From: Sipunculus nudus
Taxonomy: Eukaryota; Annelida; Sipuncula; Golfingiida; Sipunculidae
Length of the DNA: 64,000 bases
NCBI GenBank assembly: GCA_026874595.1
Contig: CM049309.1
Location: 54,660,079 to 54,724,078 of the forward strand
Reading direction: 5' to 3'
Part shown: one piece after another, positions 1-38,000 of the stretch
Position numbering within the stretch: the first letter of the stretch is position 1
Layout: each line of letters begins with the position of its first letter
Position numbers and translations under genes: made by a program
Notes under the pieces: model-generated
What the model saw: the letters and a program-made list of their open reading frames with translations, nothing else
What the model was told of the DNA's origin: nothing
The model's database searches: none

Positions 1-540
1 TGGAAAAACAAATTCTCCTTAATTGTTAATTGTACAAAAACTGTGAAAAAAAACTTGCTTTAATTCAAGGTCAAATCAATGTTTACAAATAATTTTCTTT
101 TTTGCGCTTCACACAATTCAAAAATGACTAGGCCGTTAACACCAACGTATATCAGCAGTGAAAATCAACAGACACGTACAATTTAGGAATTCATGTAGTA
201 CAGTACTCGAGATGTTCAGGACAGTGTAAAAGTGTGTATATTTTACGTGACTATTGTGAGAACACGGCCTGGCCGGGGCATTGTAGGTGGATTTAAACCT
301 TTCAAAGATTATGATATGTCAGGGCATTCAAGAGTGGAAATTCATTATATATACCAAGAGAAGTGGCCCAGAAATCTTCAGTTTGACTACATTATTTTAC
401 ACATCTCCACGGTGAGTGCATGTGTATGTGTGTGTGAATGTTGGGGGGCCTACACCACACATTCCATGAACCTCGATCCCCTTCCTAGAGCATTGGTCTT
501 CTCTCTCTTTCTTTCTTTTTCTTTTTTTTTTTCTCTCTCT

Positions 541-543
<3 letters not shown>

Positions 544-583
<40 letters not shown>
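544..583. repeat. (TA)n microsatellite
   Basis: About 20 uninterrupted TA dinucleotides directly follow a long C/T-rich tract. The array is likely length-polymorphic. Confidence 0.95.
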
Positions 584-584
<1 letters not shown>

Positions 585-784
585 CATATATGGTTCCCCT
601 CTGTAAGTGCCCCCCCCCCGAGGAATTTTCAGCGTATGGACCTGATGATTAACCATTGGTCTGCTAGTAACTGTCTCCTTGAAATACAAGTATCCCAAAT
701 TAGATATGCAATATCATCTATAATTATGTAATTCATAAATTTCCCCCTTTTATGGAAAATGCACACTATAATGCCTGATACTAA

Positions 785-1080
785 GGCCAAAAAAATAAAA
801 AGGTATATTGTTCTCAGGCACCGCTTGCGTTAATTTTAAATTAAAAAAATGATTTTCATATTTCAAGAAGAAGACAAAATAAAACCATTTTGGTAGGATT
901 TCTTTTGTTGTGTTTAGTGCTTTTACCTGTTTAGCAAAAAAAAATCTGATTTATTTATGCTTTTCCCTGATCATGTGACATTTTTGTCGAAACATACAAA
1001 AAAGGTAAAAAAATTGCACTGAAGCACTGAATTAAAAAGTCACTTTAAGTGCCTGAGAACCATACCTTTTTCTTTTGGCC
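785..1080. mobile_element. PIF/Harbinger-type MITE, copy 1
   Basis: A 296-bp non-coding element with imperfect terminal inverted repeats of about 35 bp. The left end starts GGCCAAAAAAATAAAAAGG and the right end reads CCTTTTTCTTTTGGCC, with an inner GTTCTCAGGCAC / GTGCCTGAGAAC pair. It is flanked by TAA at 782-784 and 1081-1083, the TWA target duplication expected of PIF/Harbinger transposition. No transposase is present, so it would move only in trans. A second copy lies at 29556-29896. Confidence 0.8.
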
Positions 1081-1237
1081 TAAAGGGGGATGCGTACTGT
1101 TGAACTCTTGGGCATCAGAGTATTAGGACTAGTAGTCCCGATGTATAGCACCAACCTGCCTTCTGTCTTTCTTACCCGAGTGATAGACTTGGATAACGGA
1201 AACTTGACCGGTCAAGGTGTGACAAGAGCAGGACAAC

Positions 1238-26739
<25,502 letters not shown>

Positions 26740-27093
26740 TTATTTATACATATACACCAAGGAGTGCAGCTTGTGTTAGTTCATGTCTTTGTGGGAAGTA
26801 TAGATTGACCAGAATGAGGCCAGAGATAGGATATTGTAGAAAAAAAAGCAGAATTACTTGTTAAGGAATTAATGTCATAGACTTGTTATCGATACATATT
26901 AAAATTGGACCACACAAGTTTATTTATAGATCTGGTAGTCTAGATGAAGTCATATCCTTTCATTTATTTTGACCATCTTTTTTATCTGAAGAATTTGAAT
27001 GTATGTGAATGACAAAAAAAAAAGATGCAATCTCAGGAACCATTTCTTCAACTTACTCAGTTTATCATTTTGCAGGGAAAAGGTCCTGTCAGA

Positions 27094-27099
27094 AATAAA
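27094..27099 (+). terminator. Candidate MCCC2 poly(A) signal (proximal)
   Basis: AATAAA about 355 nt past the MCCC2 stop. It is one of two candidates and usage is unknown. Confidence 0.3.
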
Positions 27100-27787
27100 A
27101 AATGAGTTTATATAGTGTTCAGTAAAAATATTAATGTGACTTGGTTTTAATCTTTGTACCAGTCATGGTGACATTTCTCATTTAGTTAATTACAGGAAAA
27201 CAAAACATAAAAAAACAACCAAAATATGAAACAGTTGGAGTAATAATATACTTGGTCAACTGTTAAATGCCTCTCATAAAGGCAGCTTCACACTACCTTT
27301 TCCAGGCAAATGCCACATGGAAACCTATAACCAAAAAAGTCATTGTTTAGATAATCATCACTGTTGAAAATTTACATTTTCAGATTTGATGACAGCCAAG
27401 ATCAGTGTCAGTATGTGAGCATTTGCGATTCTTATGATCTGTGATCGGTAACACTTACAGGAAAACTTAAAAAATGTTGGTTTTGTGAGATGTGGTACCT
27501 CTGTCAGAAGCACAGTTATAAAATTGTGGATCTTCTATTGCAAGTCAGACTCTGCTATTTTTCTCTAATTGGTCATCTTTTTGTTAAGAAATGTCACAGT
27601 ATTTAGTTCAGTTGCTCGTGATATTTGTTACATGTTTATTTCATAATTTCATTGTCTTTCCTGACAAGTTGTTGCAGCTCGACCTGTATATATATTATTT
27701 ACTATTTATAATGTGAATTGTAACCTCACAGAGTGATGCATGGTGCCACTGGCCCAGCATCAGTTGTAATGATTTAAAAATTGTACA

Positions 27788-27793
27788 AATAAA
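27788..27793 (+). terminator. Candidate MCCC2 poly(A) signal (distal)
   Basis: AATAAA about 1.05 kb past the stop, followed within 30 nt by a T-rich stretch (TTTTGTATTGTTTTTTC), a good downstream element. Confidence 0.45.
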
Positions 27794-27964
27794 TATATTC
27801 TTAGCCAGTTTTGTATTGTTTTTTCAAAGAGGAAACCCATTGTATATTTATACTGTCATGGCAGGACAAAAGAACATAAAGCTGCTCAGTCCTATTGTCA
27901 GAAAGCCTTGCTGTGTAGCTTAATTAGGGTGAACAACCCATAAGTCACTTGTGTCCTTGTTTGT

Positions 27965-28298
27965 GTGTTTAACCTTATCTAGAAACTCTTACCAGTTACT
28001 TAAAAGTCATGTTTGTGTGTATTAAACCCAATCTAGAAACAGTCACCAGCTACTCAAAAAGTCACATCCTTGTTTGTGTATTAAAACATATATAGAAACT
28101 TAACAGCTACTCAAAAAGTCACTTTGTCCTTGATTATGTATTAAACCTTATCTAGAACTGTTACCAGCTACTCAAAAGTCACTTTTGTCCTTGTGTATTA
28201 AACCTTTTCTAGACAGTTCCCAACTATTCAAAAGTCAAGTCTTTGTTTGTGTATTAAACCTTATTTATAAACAGATACCAGCTACTCAAAAAGTCTAG
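27965..28298. repeat. Minisatellite, about 62-bp unit, about 6 copies
   Basis: Degenerate tandem units containing ACCAGCTACTCAAAAAGTCA and TTGTTTGTGTATTAAACC. The array lies between the ends of the two convergent genes. Confidence 0.88.
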
Positions 28299-28302
28299 TG
28301 TG

Positions 28303-28332
28303 CTGTCTCTGTTACTCGCTCAGCTGACACAA
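28303..28332 (-). repeat. 30-bp exact duplicate of the DNAH6 coding end
   Basis: Identical over 30 nt to 28987-29016, which spans the last DNAH6 codons (Cys-Gln-Leu-Ser-Glu), the stop and nine further nt. Similarity stops abruptly on both sides. Confidence 0.85.
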
Positions 28333-28481
28333 GTAAAAAAAATGATTTAATGTAACTCACGACTTTTGTCGTAATCCTGGGGGCCAGAGGAAATTGTAAT
28401 TGTTTGGTTTGAAGAGAAATGAATAGTTTTCTTCTCATTTTCCTTGCACAAACGAATACAAGCATCACTAGCATGTAGTCC

Positions 28482-28487
28482 TTTATT
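28482..28487 (-). terminator. Candidate minus-strand poly(A) signal
   Basis: AATAAA on the minus strand within CAATAAAGG, downstream of a possible extra terminal exon at 28684-28746 and of DNAH6. Confidence 0.25.
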
Positions 28488-28683
28488 GAAATACACTTTG
28501 CACATATTTATAAACAACAGTATAGTATATTCCTTGGCACATTTTGATTGTACACTAATGAAAGATGTATAGCCTTTCAATATCACAGTCCCCAATATCA
28601 AAATGCTCCTGAATGTAATGGTGTATAGGATCTGGAATTCTGGTAAAAAGTGTGATAAAACTTCACCACCGAAATAAATAGTT

Positions 28684-28746
28684 TTAGTCTGGATATCTGC
28701 GAGCTTGCTTCAGGTCTGCAGCATGTTCCTTGGTGAGCCCAAAGTA
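28684..28746 (-). other. Possible small terminal exon (uncertain)
   Basis: On the minus strand an AG acceptor (TATATACAG) is followed by 20 codons and TAA. The frame reads as a charged helix-like tail (about YFGLTKEHAADLKQARRYPD), with a minus-strand AATAAA about 200 nt further on. I do not recognise the protein. It could be an alternative last exon or the end of a nested gene. A chance open frame is at least as likely. Confidence 0.2.
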
Positions 28747-28795
28747 CTGTATATATTACTGGTGTCAATTCAGTAAGCACATTAATAAAAAGATG

Positions 28796-28801
28796 TTTAT
28801 T
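28796..28801 (-). terminator. Candidate DNAH6 poly(A) signal
   Basis: AATAAA on the minus strand about 195 nt past the DNAH6 stop codon, the nearest good candidate. Confidence 0.4.
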
Positions 28802-28995
28802 TGTATATTGTAGATATCACATTATAAACATAATTACAAATACAAAACACTATCACAGCATTCAAGCTAAATTATATAAAATATACCAGCTTAGTAAAGC
28901 TGGTTTGGTGAAATTCAACAAAAAAACTCAACAGATCAGATAAACACATACATCTTCCAAGATATCCATGTTAATGACACAATTAACTGTCTCTG

Positions 28996-29099
28996 TTACT
29001 CGCTCAGCTGACACAACAGTGCTGAGCCCTTTGCAATCCAGTAATCCTGCGGATGTTTTGAGGGCAAGTGTGTCCCAACAATAAAGTTTGTGGAGTGAC
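28996..29099 (-). CDS. DNAH6: DNAH6 last coding exon
   Basis: Thirty-four codons including TAA (28996-28998). It reads [17 protein letters not shown] then [16 protein letters not shown], the DNAH6 C-terminus. The acceptor is TTTTCAG. Confidence 0.95.
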
Positions 29100-32000
29100 C
29101 TGAAAAGAAGATAAGAAAAAATAATTATAAAGTTTGAAATTGTGCAAAAAAAGGTGTAAAAGTCTAATAAAAGCATGCATATGAAAAAAAGAGTAATTAA
29201 CCTATTTTTGTGTAAACCTATAAAAATTCTTTGGTCATATAATAAGTGAAATGAGAACTACTGAACTAGTTTTACATGCATAAGAAGCAAATGATAATAA
29301 AAAACATCTTTATTACTATATTCTGAGGAATAAAAGTAACTGATGTAATTTATATGACTGTAGATACAGACTACCTGCAGAATCAGGCTGTCTATCCCAA
29401 TAAATAAAATGCTGTCTACATGCAGTTTGTCTCCCTGTAACCTATAATGCTGTCTATGCAGGTTATCTACCTCCTGATAATGCTGCCTATCTGCAGGTTG
29501 TCAAACTCCAGTTATATAAAATGCTGTCTACCTGCATGCTGTCTAACTCCAATTAGGCCAAAATAAAAAAAAAAGGTATGGTTCTCAGGCACTTTTTTTT
29601 TCAGAAATCAATGCGGGCGTGCGGATTTTTTATTTTTTATTTTTTGGTTTGTTTCGATAAAAATGTAAAATGATAAGGGAAAAGCATGATAATAACAGAT
29701 TTATTTTGCTAAACAAGTCAAAGTACTACATAACAAAGGAAAGTGTATGATTTTATCTTCTTGAAAGAAATGTCCGAGCGGCTGTAGCTCAAAATAAGTA
29801 ACCTACTATGGAAAATCAAAATAAAAATTTTTGATGCGGGGGTTTAAAATTGATGCGGGCGGTGCCTGAGAACCATACCTTTTATTTTTTTTGGCCTTAC
29901 ATGAAATGCTGTCTACCTGCAGGATGTCTACCCCAAGTAAATAACAAATGCTGTCTACCCACTGTAAAAATAAAGTGCTGTCTGAATGCAGGTTGTCTAC
30001 CTACAGTAAAATAACAAACCACTGTCTACCTGCAGTTATCTATCTGTGGTAAAAGAACTGACCTGTAGTTGAAAGGGTTCCTGCTCGTCCTCCAGTTTTA
30101 TAGAGTGGAGCTCTGTAGTCTTTATCTGAAGGTTCAAAGTCCATGCAGGGTTCCATGTGCATCATGGGAAGGGGGGTCTGCATCTCTCCAGGCTTTGAAT
30201 CCTGTACCACCATGGCTTCATCATCCCATGCAAAACCATCCATAAACATACCATGAACAAGAACCCCATCCTCCGGCGAGTCAATGTCTTTGTCCATCTC
30301 TAGCTCCTCACCAAACTGTAGCTTGCTCATGGCTTCAGAGACTGTCGCCTGATCACGGTAATGTGGCAGAACGTGGAAGCAGAAGCTCAGATGGTCAATG
30401 GGCAGGTTGTATTTCCTGGCATGATTTTGTAATGTACCAGTCAGGAAACCTGGGAAATAAATCAGTAATTGGTTGTAAACTCAAAGGCTTTAAAGTGAAA
30501 TCGGTCTAATTACAGGTTATTTGCTGTAATATGAGAATCAGATATAGTTAAACAGAGTACATTGTATTTTTGGATTTTTTTGTTAATTTGATAGACACAT
30601 CAAATTGAAAACCCTGAACAATATAAACAGTAAAGATTTCCTAGTATATTACACATTGTTTTAGACATTCTGATCAATTAAATGAATATTTTAATTTAGA
30701 TTTAGATTTAATTTCAATTTAGACCATTTAAGGTGGAGATGAATATATTAATGTACTCCAGTTTGTTAAACGCTGATCTATTAGACGGTGGTCTTAGTGT
30801 ATACCAGGCTAAAACAAACTGAATTAGGATTAAACATAAGTCTTCATTTGCATAAGTAAGGCGAAATCCCAGAAAGGCTGTTCTTATTAAATGTATTCCT
30901 TTGGTACTTGTAAAGGCCTTTAGGTAGGGCTCTAGAGAAGGCTTTGTACAGACTAATAAGAGGGAAATGTGAAATATTTAAAACAAATATTTATACATGG
31001 CTTCTTTCTAGAGTAAAAAAAAACATTTTTTGCTCCTTGAATGATAGTTTTTGAAATAAGGTTTAAATTATGTTGAGGACAGCACTTAGCCATGATGTTT
31101 AAACTCTCACCCTGTGGGAAGAAAAATCCAGATAACCAGAAGGACCTGGGAAGACCATGTCTGATCCAGTTGTCTATAAAGGAGCAGCGTAGAATCAAGT
31201 CTGTTACCCAGCTGCCTAGTGGCTTGAGGGAGGGATAAGCTGCATCAGCCCATAACTCAGGCACCTACAACATTCCACAGTCAATATTCAGGCACCTACT
31301 ACAATCTGCAGGAATTTCATAAGTGCATGGCTACTACAGCCATGTCATGATGCAGACACCTACAATCTCTAGTCATTATACAGGCACCAATTGCAATTTA
31401 GTCATAAGAAAAACATCTACAACTCACAGTCATTATACAGACACCTACAACAAGCTACAGTAATTATACAGGAATCTCTTATAATTTACATCCATTATAA
31501 AGGCACTTTTGACAATTAGCAGTCATCATAGAGGCACCTACAGCAATCATTATACAGACATCAACAAGACACATTGTTATTACACAGCTCACACCCCTTC
31601 TGTGTTTTACTTAGTCATGTGGACACTGCTACTCATCAAGGATTACATTCTACTGCCACAGCCACAGATACTTCATTTACAGTGTAACTGACAATGTCTG
31701 GACATATCTTGTTATTCAGAATGGCATTTAGTTAGGATACTGATCATGAAAATGGTCTGATCAAATTATTCAGGAAGACAGTGCAGTTATATATAGGATA
31801 CTGATAGTAGTGTAGTGTATTCATATGGGATTCTGTTAATACAACAGGACTGACCTGGTTATTAAGGAAGGCGGTGTACACAGTCTCCAACAAATCACTC
31901 ATGACGACAAATCCTTTGATGGCTTTCTGCAGGTTATACAGGGAGTCCTTGATGACTCGTAACAACTTGTTAAAGCGGTCCACCTCCTGCGTCAGTACAG

Positions 32001-35000
32001 TGGTCAGGGAGTTCAGCCGACCCTTCTCATCCGCCTGGACAAATCACATCAAACATTAGTCATTAACAGTCAGAAATGAACATGATACAAGGACAGCCTT
32101 CAGACCATACAAAGATATGAATGTTTTGTTTCCTGCCAACTTGGTCCTGTCATTATTACAGTTTCATTAGTCTGTGGTTTTACTTGGATATAATGACAGA
32201 TACTCACTGGAAATGTTATGGAATTGCTTCCAATTGATATAAGTACAATATAAAGTCATGTTCTTGTAGCTGACTATTGGTGTATCCCTATTTCAGATTA
32301 TGATGAAACGAAATTGAAAAGAAATCTGCTAGAAAACCTTAAAATATTTCCCATTTTATGAGTTCTGTACGATGTATCTGCTTGCATAAATGACTAACAT
32401 ATCAGTATTATTTTTTGTTTTGCTGTACATCGGCATAAATACCTCAAACATTTCCTGTTTAGCATTCTCCAGGTCTAGTTTGTCCATCAGTTTACCCAGA
32501 ATGCTCTCTGCCAGCTCGTATACAATCTCATCACTTGACTTGCCAGAGCTTCCTGATGACATTCGTGGCTGCATGTCCAGGATGGTGTTTATCAGCTGGT
32601 TCGTTTCCTGGGTCTACAGTGCACATATTATAAAACCGACATAAGCACCAAAGTAATAATATTGCATCATTGCTGTAACATCTACAGTATATCACAAGAC
32701 TATCAGCATCATAGTCACGGTTAAAGTAAACGGGTTAATGATATAGTTTATGTTTGTGTGCAATGTAGAGATGAACCTTTGTGAAACCTGCACATGCACC
32801 AGATCATGTCTATTGAAGGGAAAAATGAGGGTTCACTGATGTCCATGGAATGAAAAAGGTGAGGGTCCTCAGAGGTGGACTACTCCAAGAGCCATGAAAA
32901 CAGTGCAACACCTGATTTAAGATGTCTCACTGTAATAAAAGGGTTAGGATTTTACCAAGGAATGCCATCCTTGTGTGTATTAAACCAAAACAATTTTTGA
33001 TGGCGTTGGTGCTAGTAAAGATTTCTGACCATCAAATTTACCTGGAAAGCAATGTTAGTATTCTCATGAAGTCTCAATATCTCCTCTCCTGGAATGCAAT
33101 GTTAGCAATTTCATAAAGTCCAAATATCTACTCACCTGGAAAGCAATGTTAGCATTCTCATGAAGTCCAAATATCTCAGGTTCATCAATGAGAGGAAGTC
33201 CATCAATGAAATCTCTGTATTCATTCAAGGTGTCCAGGGGTGGGGCGTAGTAAATACCTGCAAAGACAAGGTGATAACAGATCAGTAAAACATTCATCAA
33301 TGTACTGTATACAATCAGTGTCTCAAAGGGAGCTCATAATACCAAGTCTTTTCACCATTCTGAACCTCATAAATTAGTTTATTAGCAGGGTAAATAAAAT
33401 AAATTGCAGGCATCAGGCCTTCTCATATTTACACAAGATTTTGACCAAAATAAGTTTAATCAGTTTCAGCTGGGCTGACAAGCTACACTGAAAATGTCTT
33501 AAATATCTTGACAGATTCTTACTATATTTCTTGTAATGTTTTCATTGCAAAACAATTGAAGAATAACTTCAGTTCATGGAGTCTATATATTTTTTATATC
33601 AATTCTTGTCCAAGAATTCAATTGTTATATTGATTCTTTTAAAATCAATCAATAATCATGTTGTTCCATTCAGAGCCTTTTAAAATACTATTGCTCCTAA
33701 TACACTTATTGATATGTCCATATATGATATTCATATATTACAAAGATCTTCAACAAGGTGTCCTCGTAGAACATTTCAATCTGTGTGGTCTCTGCTTCTT
33801 AAGGTAGAAACTTCTGAATAACAGTATACATGTATGTATACCTTTACAGACAAACTCACCTGATTCTGAGTACTTATAGTCTGATGCTATAGTGTCAGGA
33901 TGGAAGAAACGTCTCAGGATAGTCCTCAGACACCTCTGATCCCACTCATCTGTTACACGACCACCGTACGTGATCTACAATCCACACAAACACTGGTATG
34001 AGGAACACTGACAGAATGTCTATCCTTACAAAATAGATACAACTGGAATTAAAGTAACAATTTACATTCAAGAAAGTTTCATTCTTTTCATAAGGAACTC
34101 TTCATATTACATTCCATTGCAGATCAACAAACCAATTAATATAACTAATATTACACAAGATCTGTCTTTGTTACGTTAGTCTGTTTGGGTGGACAATGCA
34201 ACATGTACACAATAAACAGAGCACTTGTCACTAATACTGTGGTCAGTATTAGTGGATATATTGATTTGTACACATTAGAATAAAGAGAACCAATCATTAT
34301 TTGTGTAGTCTATAAGAGCAAACAGTTGTACAGACTGGTCAGTGAGACTTAGCCATGTCAGGGATGATAAGCCTGTTTAAGACAAAACCCCTCACCTCTC
34401 CTGTGATGTAAATCAGTGCATCCCAAGGTATAATTTTCTCCACACAGAACATCTGCAGATTCATCAGGGCACACTCACGGTCACTGTCACTGAACTCGTA
34501 CTGCAAGAGTAAATGGAATAAAAATACTTAGAACTACCATAATTAAAAGTTTAATGCATGTACAGAGTAAAAGAAAAATTAAACATGAATTAAATAAAAT
34601 ATCATAATAAAGCAGGAGTCTCTAAAATTATTTTATGATACTATATATAAACAACTACACTATTTTGTAAATATCTACAACTTATGGCAATATTTAGAAC
34701 AGTCACTATACAATATTTAGCTGACACGCACAGAGTCGCTGTAAGTGAATGAAGTACTTGATAACTGTATTACAATCAAAAGACTTAAAACTTGAATGAA
34801 GAGTCGAGACTGCGTGTACCTTGATGTTCCAACCAAGGGGACCAAATTTCTTTCTCTCTTGAATGATGGCATGGAAGAAGCAGACGCCAAACACAATACG
34901 GCGCCAATCCATTCCCAAGACTAAAAGAAATAAATGATTCAGTAAATAAGTTTTCACTTATTATACAATCATCACACATTGCTGTAATATTTCCTGTATT

Positions 35001-38000
35001 TCCAGATGAATTCCACCAATGTTTTTATTTCAAAAGCTTTAGTGCAAAAACTGTCAAAATTTTTGTTAAACCCATAAAAAAATTTAATTTCACAGAAGTC
35101 TGGATGAATATAACATAGCCAATCAAAAGATTGTTATAAATACCAAAAATTTTACTTTAAAAACATCTTACTGTGTTCTTCAAAGTAGTGGGAAGTGATT
35201 TCAGTGAAGGCTCGTCTCGTGTTGGCACGCAGGCCTTTCGGTGGTTCATTAGTGACCTTGACACTGTTTTGAAGGACTGAAACAGGGAAAGCCTTGGCTG
35301 GCATGGAACTCAGGAACAACCGGTAATCTTCATGGATCTCTCCGGGTCGCTCAGCAAAATCCTTTACCAGTTCCTCAAGGCTCAACATCCACGAGGCAGC
35401 CAAGTGGCAGTTCTACAATTATATCCAGGTACAGTTCAATATCCACTTTCAGATACAAGGCAGACAAGTAGTTATTCTACAATAATGTCTAGTTACAGAT
35501 ATAAGGCAGACACATGGTAACTCTACAATTATACCAAGTTACAGACACAAAGCACCAAAGTGACAGGACAGCAATTACACCCAGATACAGATATGTTGAG
35601 GCCAAGTGGTAATTCTATAAATTCATCCAATTACAGATACAAGGCAGCCAAGTGGTTAGTCTACAGATATACCCTATTATGTGTTCATGCCGGCTTGTAC
35701 AATGAAGACAACTGACAAACTTTATTGATGGAATATGCAGCCAGGAACAACACAAAATCAGAGAAAAGTCTGTGAGCAACAATGTTATTCCACAAGATAA
35801 AGTACAAAGGTATGGCTTAATGATGCCTGTTAGTTTCCGTCAGTGCTTGGTTCTTCAAGCACTGATACCTAGATCTAGTTGAATATATATGGCACTATTC
35901 ACCGGTGAGCCCTTAAAGAACAAATTTACTATCTGAAAATGCATATTACCTGTAGGAACACCCAGTCACCAGATTTGACAGCACTGTTGATGAGCTTCTC
36001 AGCCACTGGTCCTTGTCCCTGACCCAGAGAGATGGCCTGGTACCTGAAGTGCATCAGAGATATACTGGTTACAGCGACACAAGTCTACAGCATGTATACC
36101 ACCCGTATTAGGAGAGTCTGCATAACAACACACTGGTACCTGACAGCTGACAAGGGCAGGTAATTGGTTGATGCAATATACTTAAATAATATGATTAAAT
36201 GCAAAATATCTGTTCAGCAGTCTTAAATTCTTTTTAAAAGCTTATCACTGTTTTCTGGTCTCTTTATGACTACAGTGATCTAATTTCAGACTTCCAATGA
36301 GATCTGACCTAGACCTGTTTGCCTCTCAAATTAAAAAGTTTCCAGTCCAAACAGTGACACTTCATAGCCTGTTAACAGACAACCACACAGACTGCCTGTA
36401 TGTCGGCTGAGGCAGAAATTACAACTGTTATCTTAATAAAGACCATCATGACGATGGCTGATATACTGAAGTGAGATGAAAGATGGTTATTTAATCCTGA
36501 TGTTGAATGGTGCTTGGGTTATTCAGGCCTGAAGTGAGACTGATTTAGGCCTATTGTTACAAGAAGCCTGACTGACCTCTCAGAGTATCCTTTGTCTCTG
36601 GCAAACCGAAGGAAGTTGCCCATGGGATCAGATCCTGTGCTGAGCACAAACACAAGTGGAGTGGTTGGGGACATGTCCTCAAACAACAAGGACAAATCAA
36701 TAGATGGACTCTCCACAAACTCTTTACCCAAGTTCTCCTTTACAAACTCTGTCATCGCAAACACAACCTGTCACAAAAAATAACGCAGTGAACACTAAAA
36801 TACAAAACATCATGGATACACACCTAGTAAACAAAAGTATACATTGGTCAACAGACCTTTATGAACAAAAACTGTGTCAACATATCACATATTAACCATG
36901 TGAAAATTTTTAATGATAATATTTTTAAGCATCATCTTTAAAAGAATAATATTATGGAGGTTAAAGCCTGCCAGTGGACAATACACAAACTTACACATGA
37001 TGATTTTATTAGAGAAAGGTTTCAAAATGAAATTTAGTACCTTTTCTTCTTGAAAGCTTTTAATAAAAATGAGCTTTTGGAAGCTTGTGAGTCGTTTGTT
37101 CCAGTGACCTTTGACCTTTCCATCATCAGCTGGTAGTTCTGCTCCCTCAGGTTCAGGTGGCAGAGGGCCATATCCTTGGTGTTCTGCTGGGTTGGGAGCC
37201 ACCTGTGGTGAAAGAAAGCATGGGTGATACTTAATGCAGTGGTACTTTGTCTAGATATCTCAACTGAATTACTTTAAAATCATGGTGGCCATCCGTGCAA
37301 ACTTTAACCATTTCCTTAAAGATTAAAGGATCAAACTATAATCAACCACAAACAGCCTTTTGACTCAAGCAGTCTTTGAAATAACACAGCATAGCAGGTT
37401 TCATGTGTAAAGGTAGAACATAATGTCGACTGCATCATTTTTGCTTGATCAGTCATGTGACATTTTCACTAAGTCCAAATAACCTACCTTAACTGCCCCA
37501 AGCTCTACCCAGCATGGTGTTGCTGTGAGTTCTGCATTGATTCCAGCAAATGATTTGAGAGTTGTGTTCAAATCACAGGCAACACTCCACTGGGCCTTGC
37601 TCAGGTAGGAAACATCTGGTTTCTCAGGTCGTTCCTACAACAAACACAAACAATTAAACTGATGACTAACCAAGCTGACAAAGGAAAATGTATTACCATG
37701 GAGCATGTAACGTTAATCAAACTAATTTATAAAATATTGTGTAAATTTCTAAGAAATGTGGCAAATCAGCAGTTATAACTAGATAGGTAACATACAAGCA
37801 GAAATAACCAGATCAGGTTCTTGATCCGCTTTTATTGTCAGATGGGTAACATATTAGCAATAATCATTAGATGGATAAAACATCAACAGTTATCACCAGA
37901 TGGGTAAAATATCAGTAGTTATCACCAGATTGGTAATGTATCAACAATTATCACCAGATGGGTTAAATATCAGCAGTTATTACCAGATGGTAACATATTG

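Larger units (their letters stand above)
1..1237. other. Upstream flank and 5' region of MCCC2
   Basis: No protein-coding gene is supported here. The stretch is AT-rich and holds a pyrimidine tract leading into a (TA)n array (about 484-583), a C-run (610-619) and one Harbinger-type MITE (785-1080). The MCCC2 promoter and 5' UTR must lie in the last few hundred bases before the start codon at 1238, but no TATA box or initiator could be assigned. An open frame over 232-606 mostly translates the microsatellite and is not a gene. Confidence 0.6.
26740..28995. other. Intergenic region between convergent MCCC2 and DNAH6
   Basis: Two genes end toward each other across 2.3 kb. The left part is probably MCCC2 3' UTR and the right part DNAH6 3' UTR. 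It also holds a 62-bp minisatellite and a 30-bp duplicate of the DNAH6 coding end. No independent gene is firmly supported. Confidence 0.7.

Noticed and set aside
232-606. 124-codon frame
   Set aside because: A large part translates the pyrimidine tract and (TA)n array into low-complexity residues.
28347-28780. Minus-strand frames of 60-84 codons downstream of DNAH6
   Set aside because: No domain or conservation cue. They overlap probable 3' UTR sequence. Only the small acceptor-linked frame at 28684-28746 was kept as a weak candidate.
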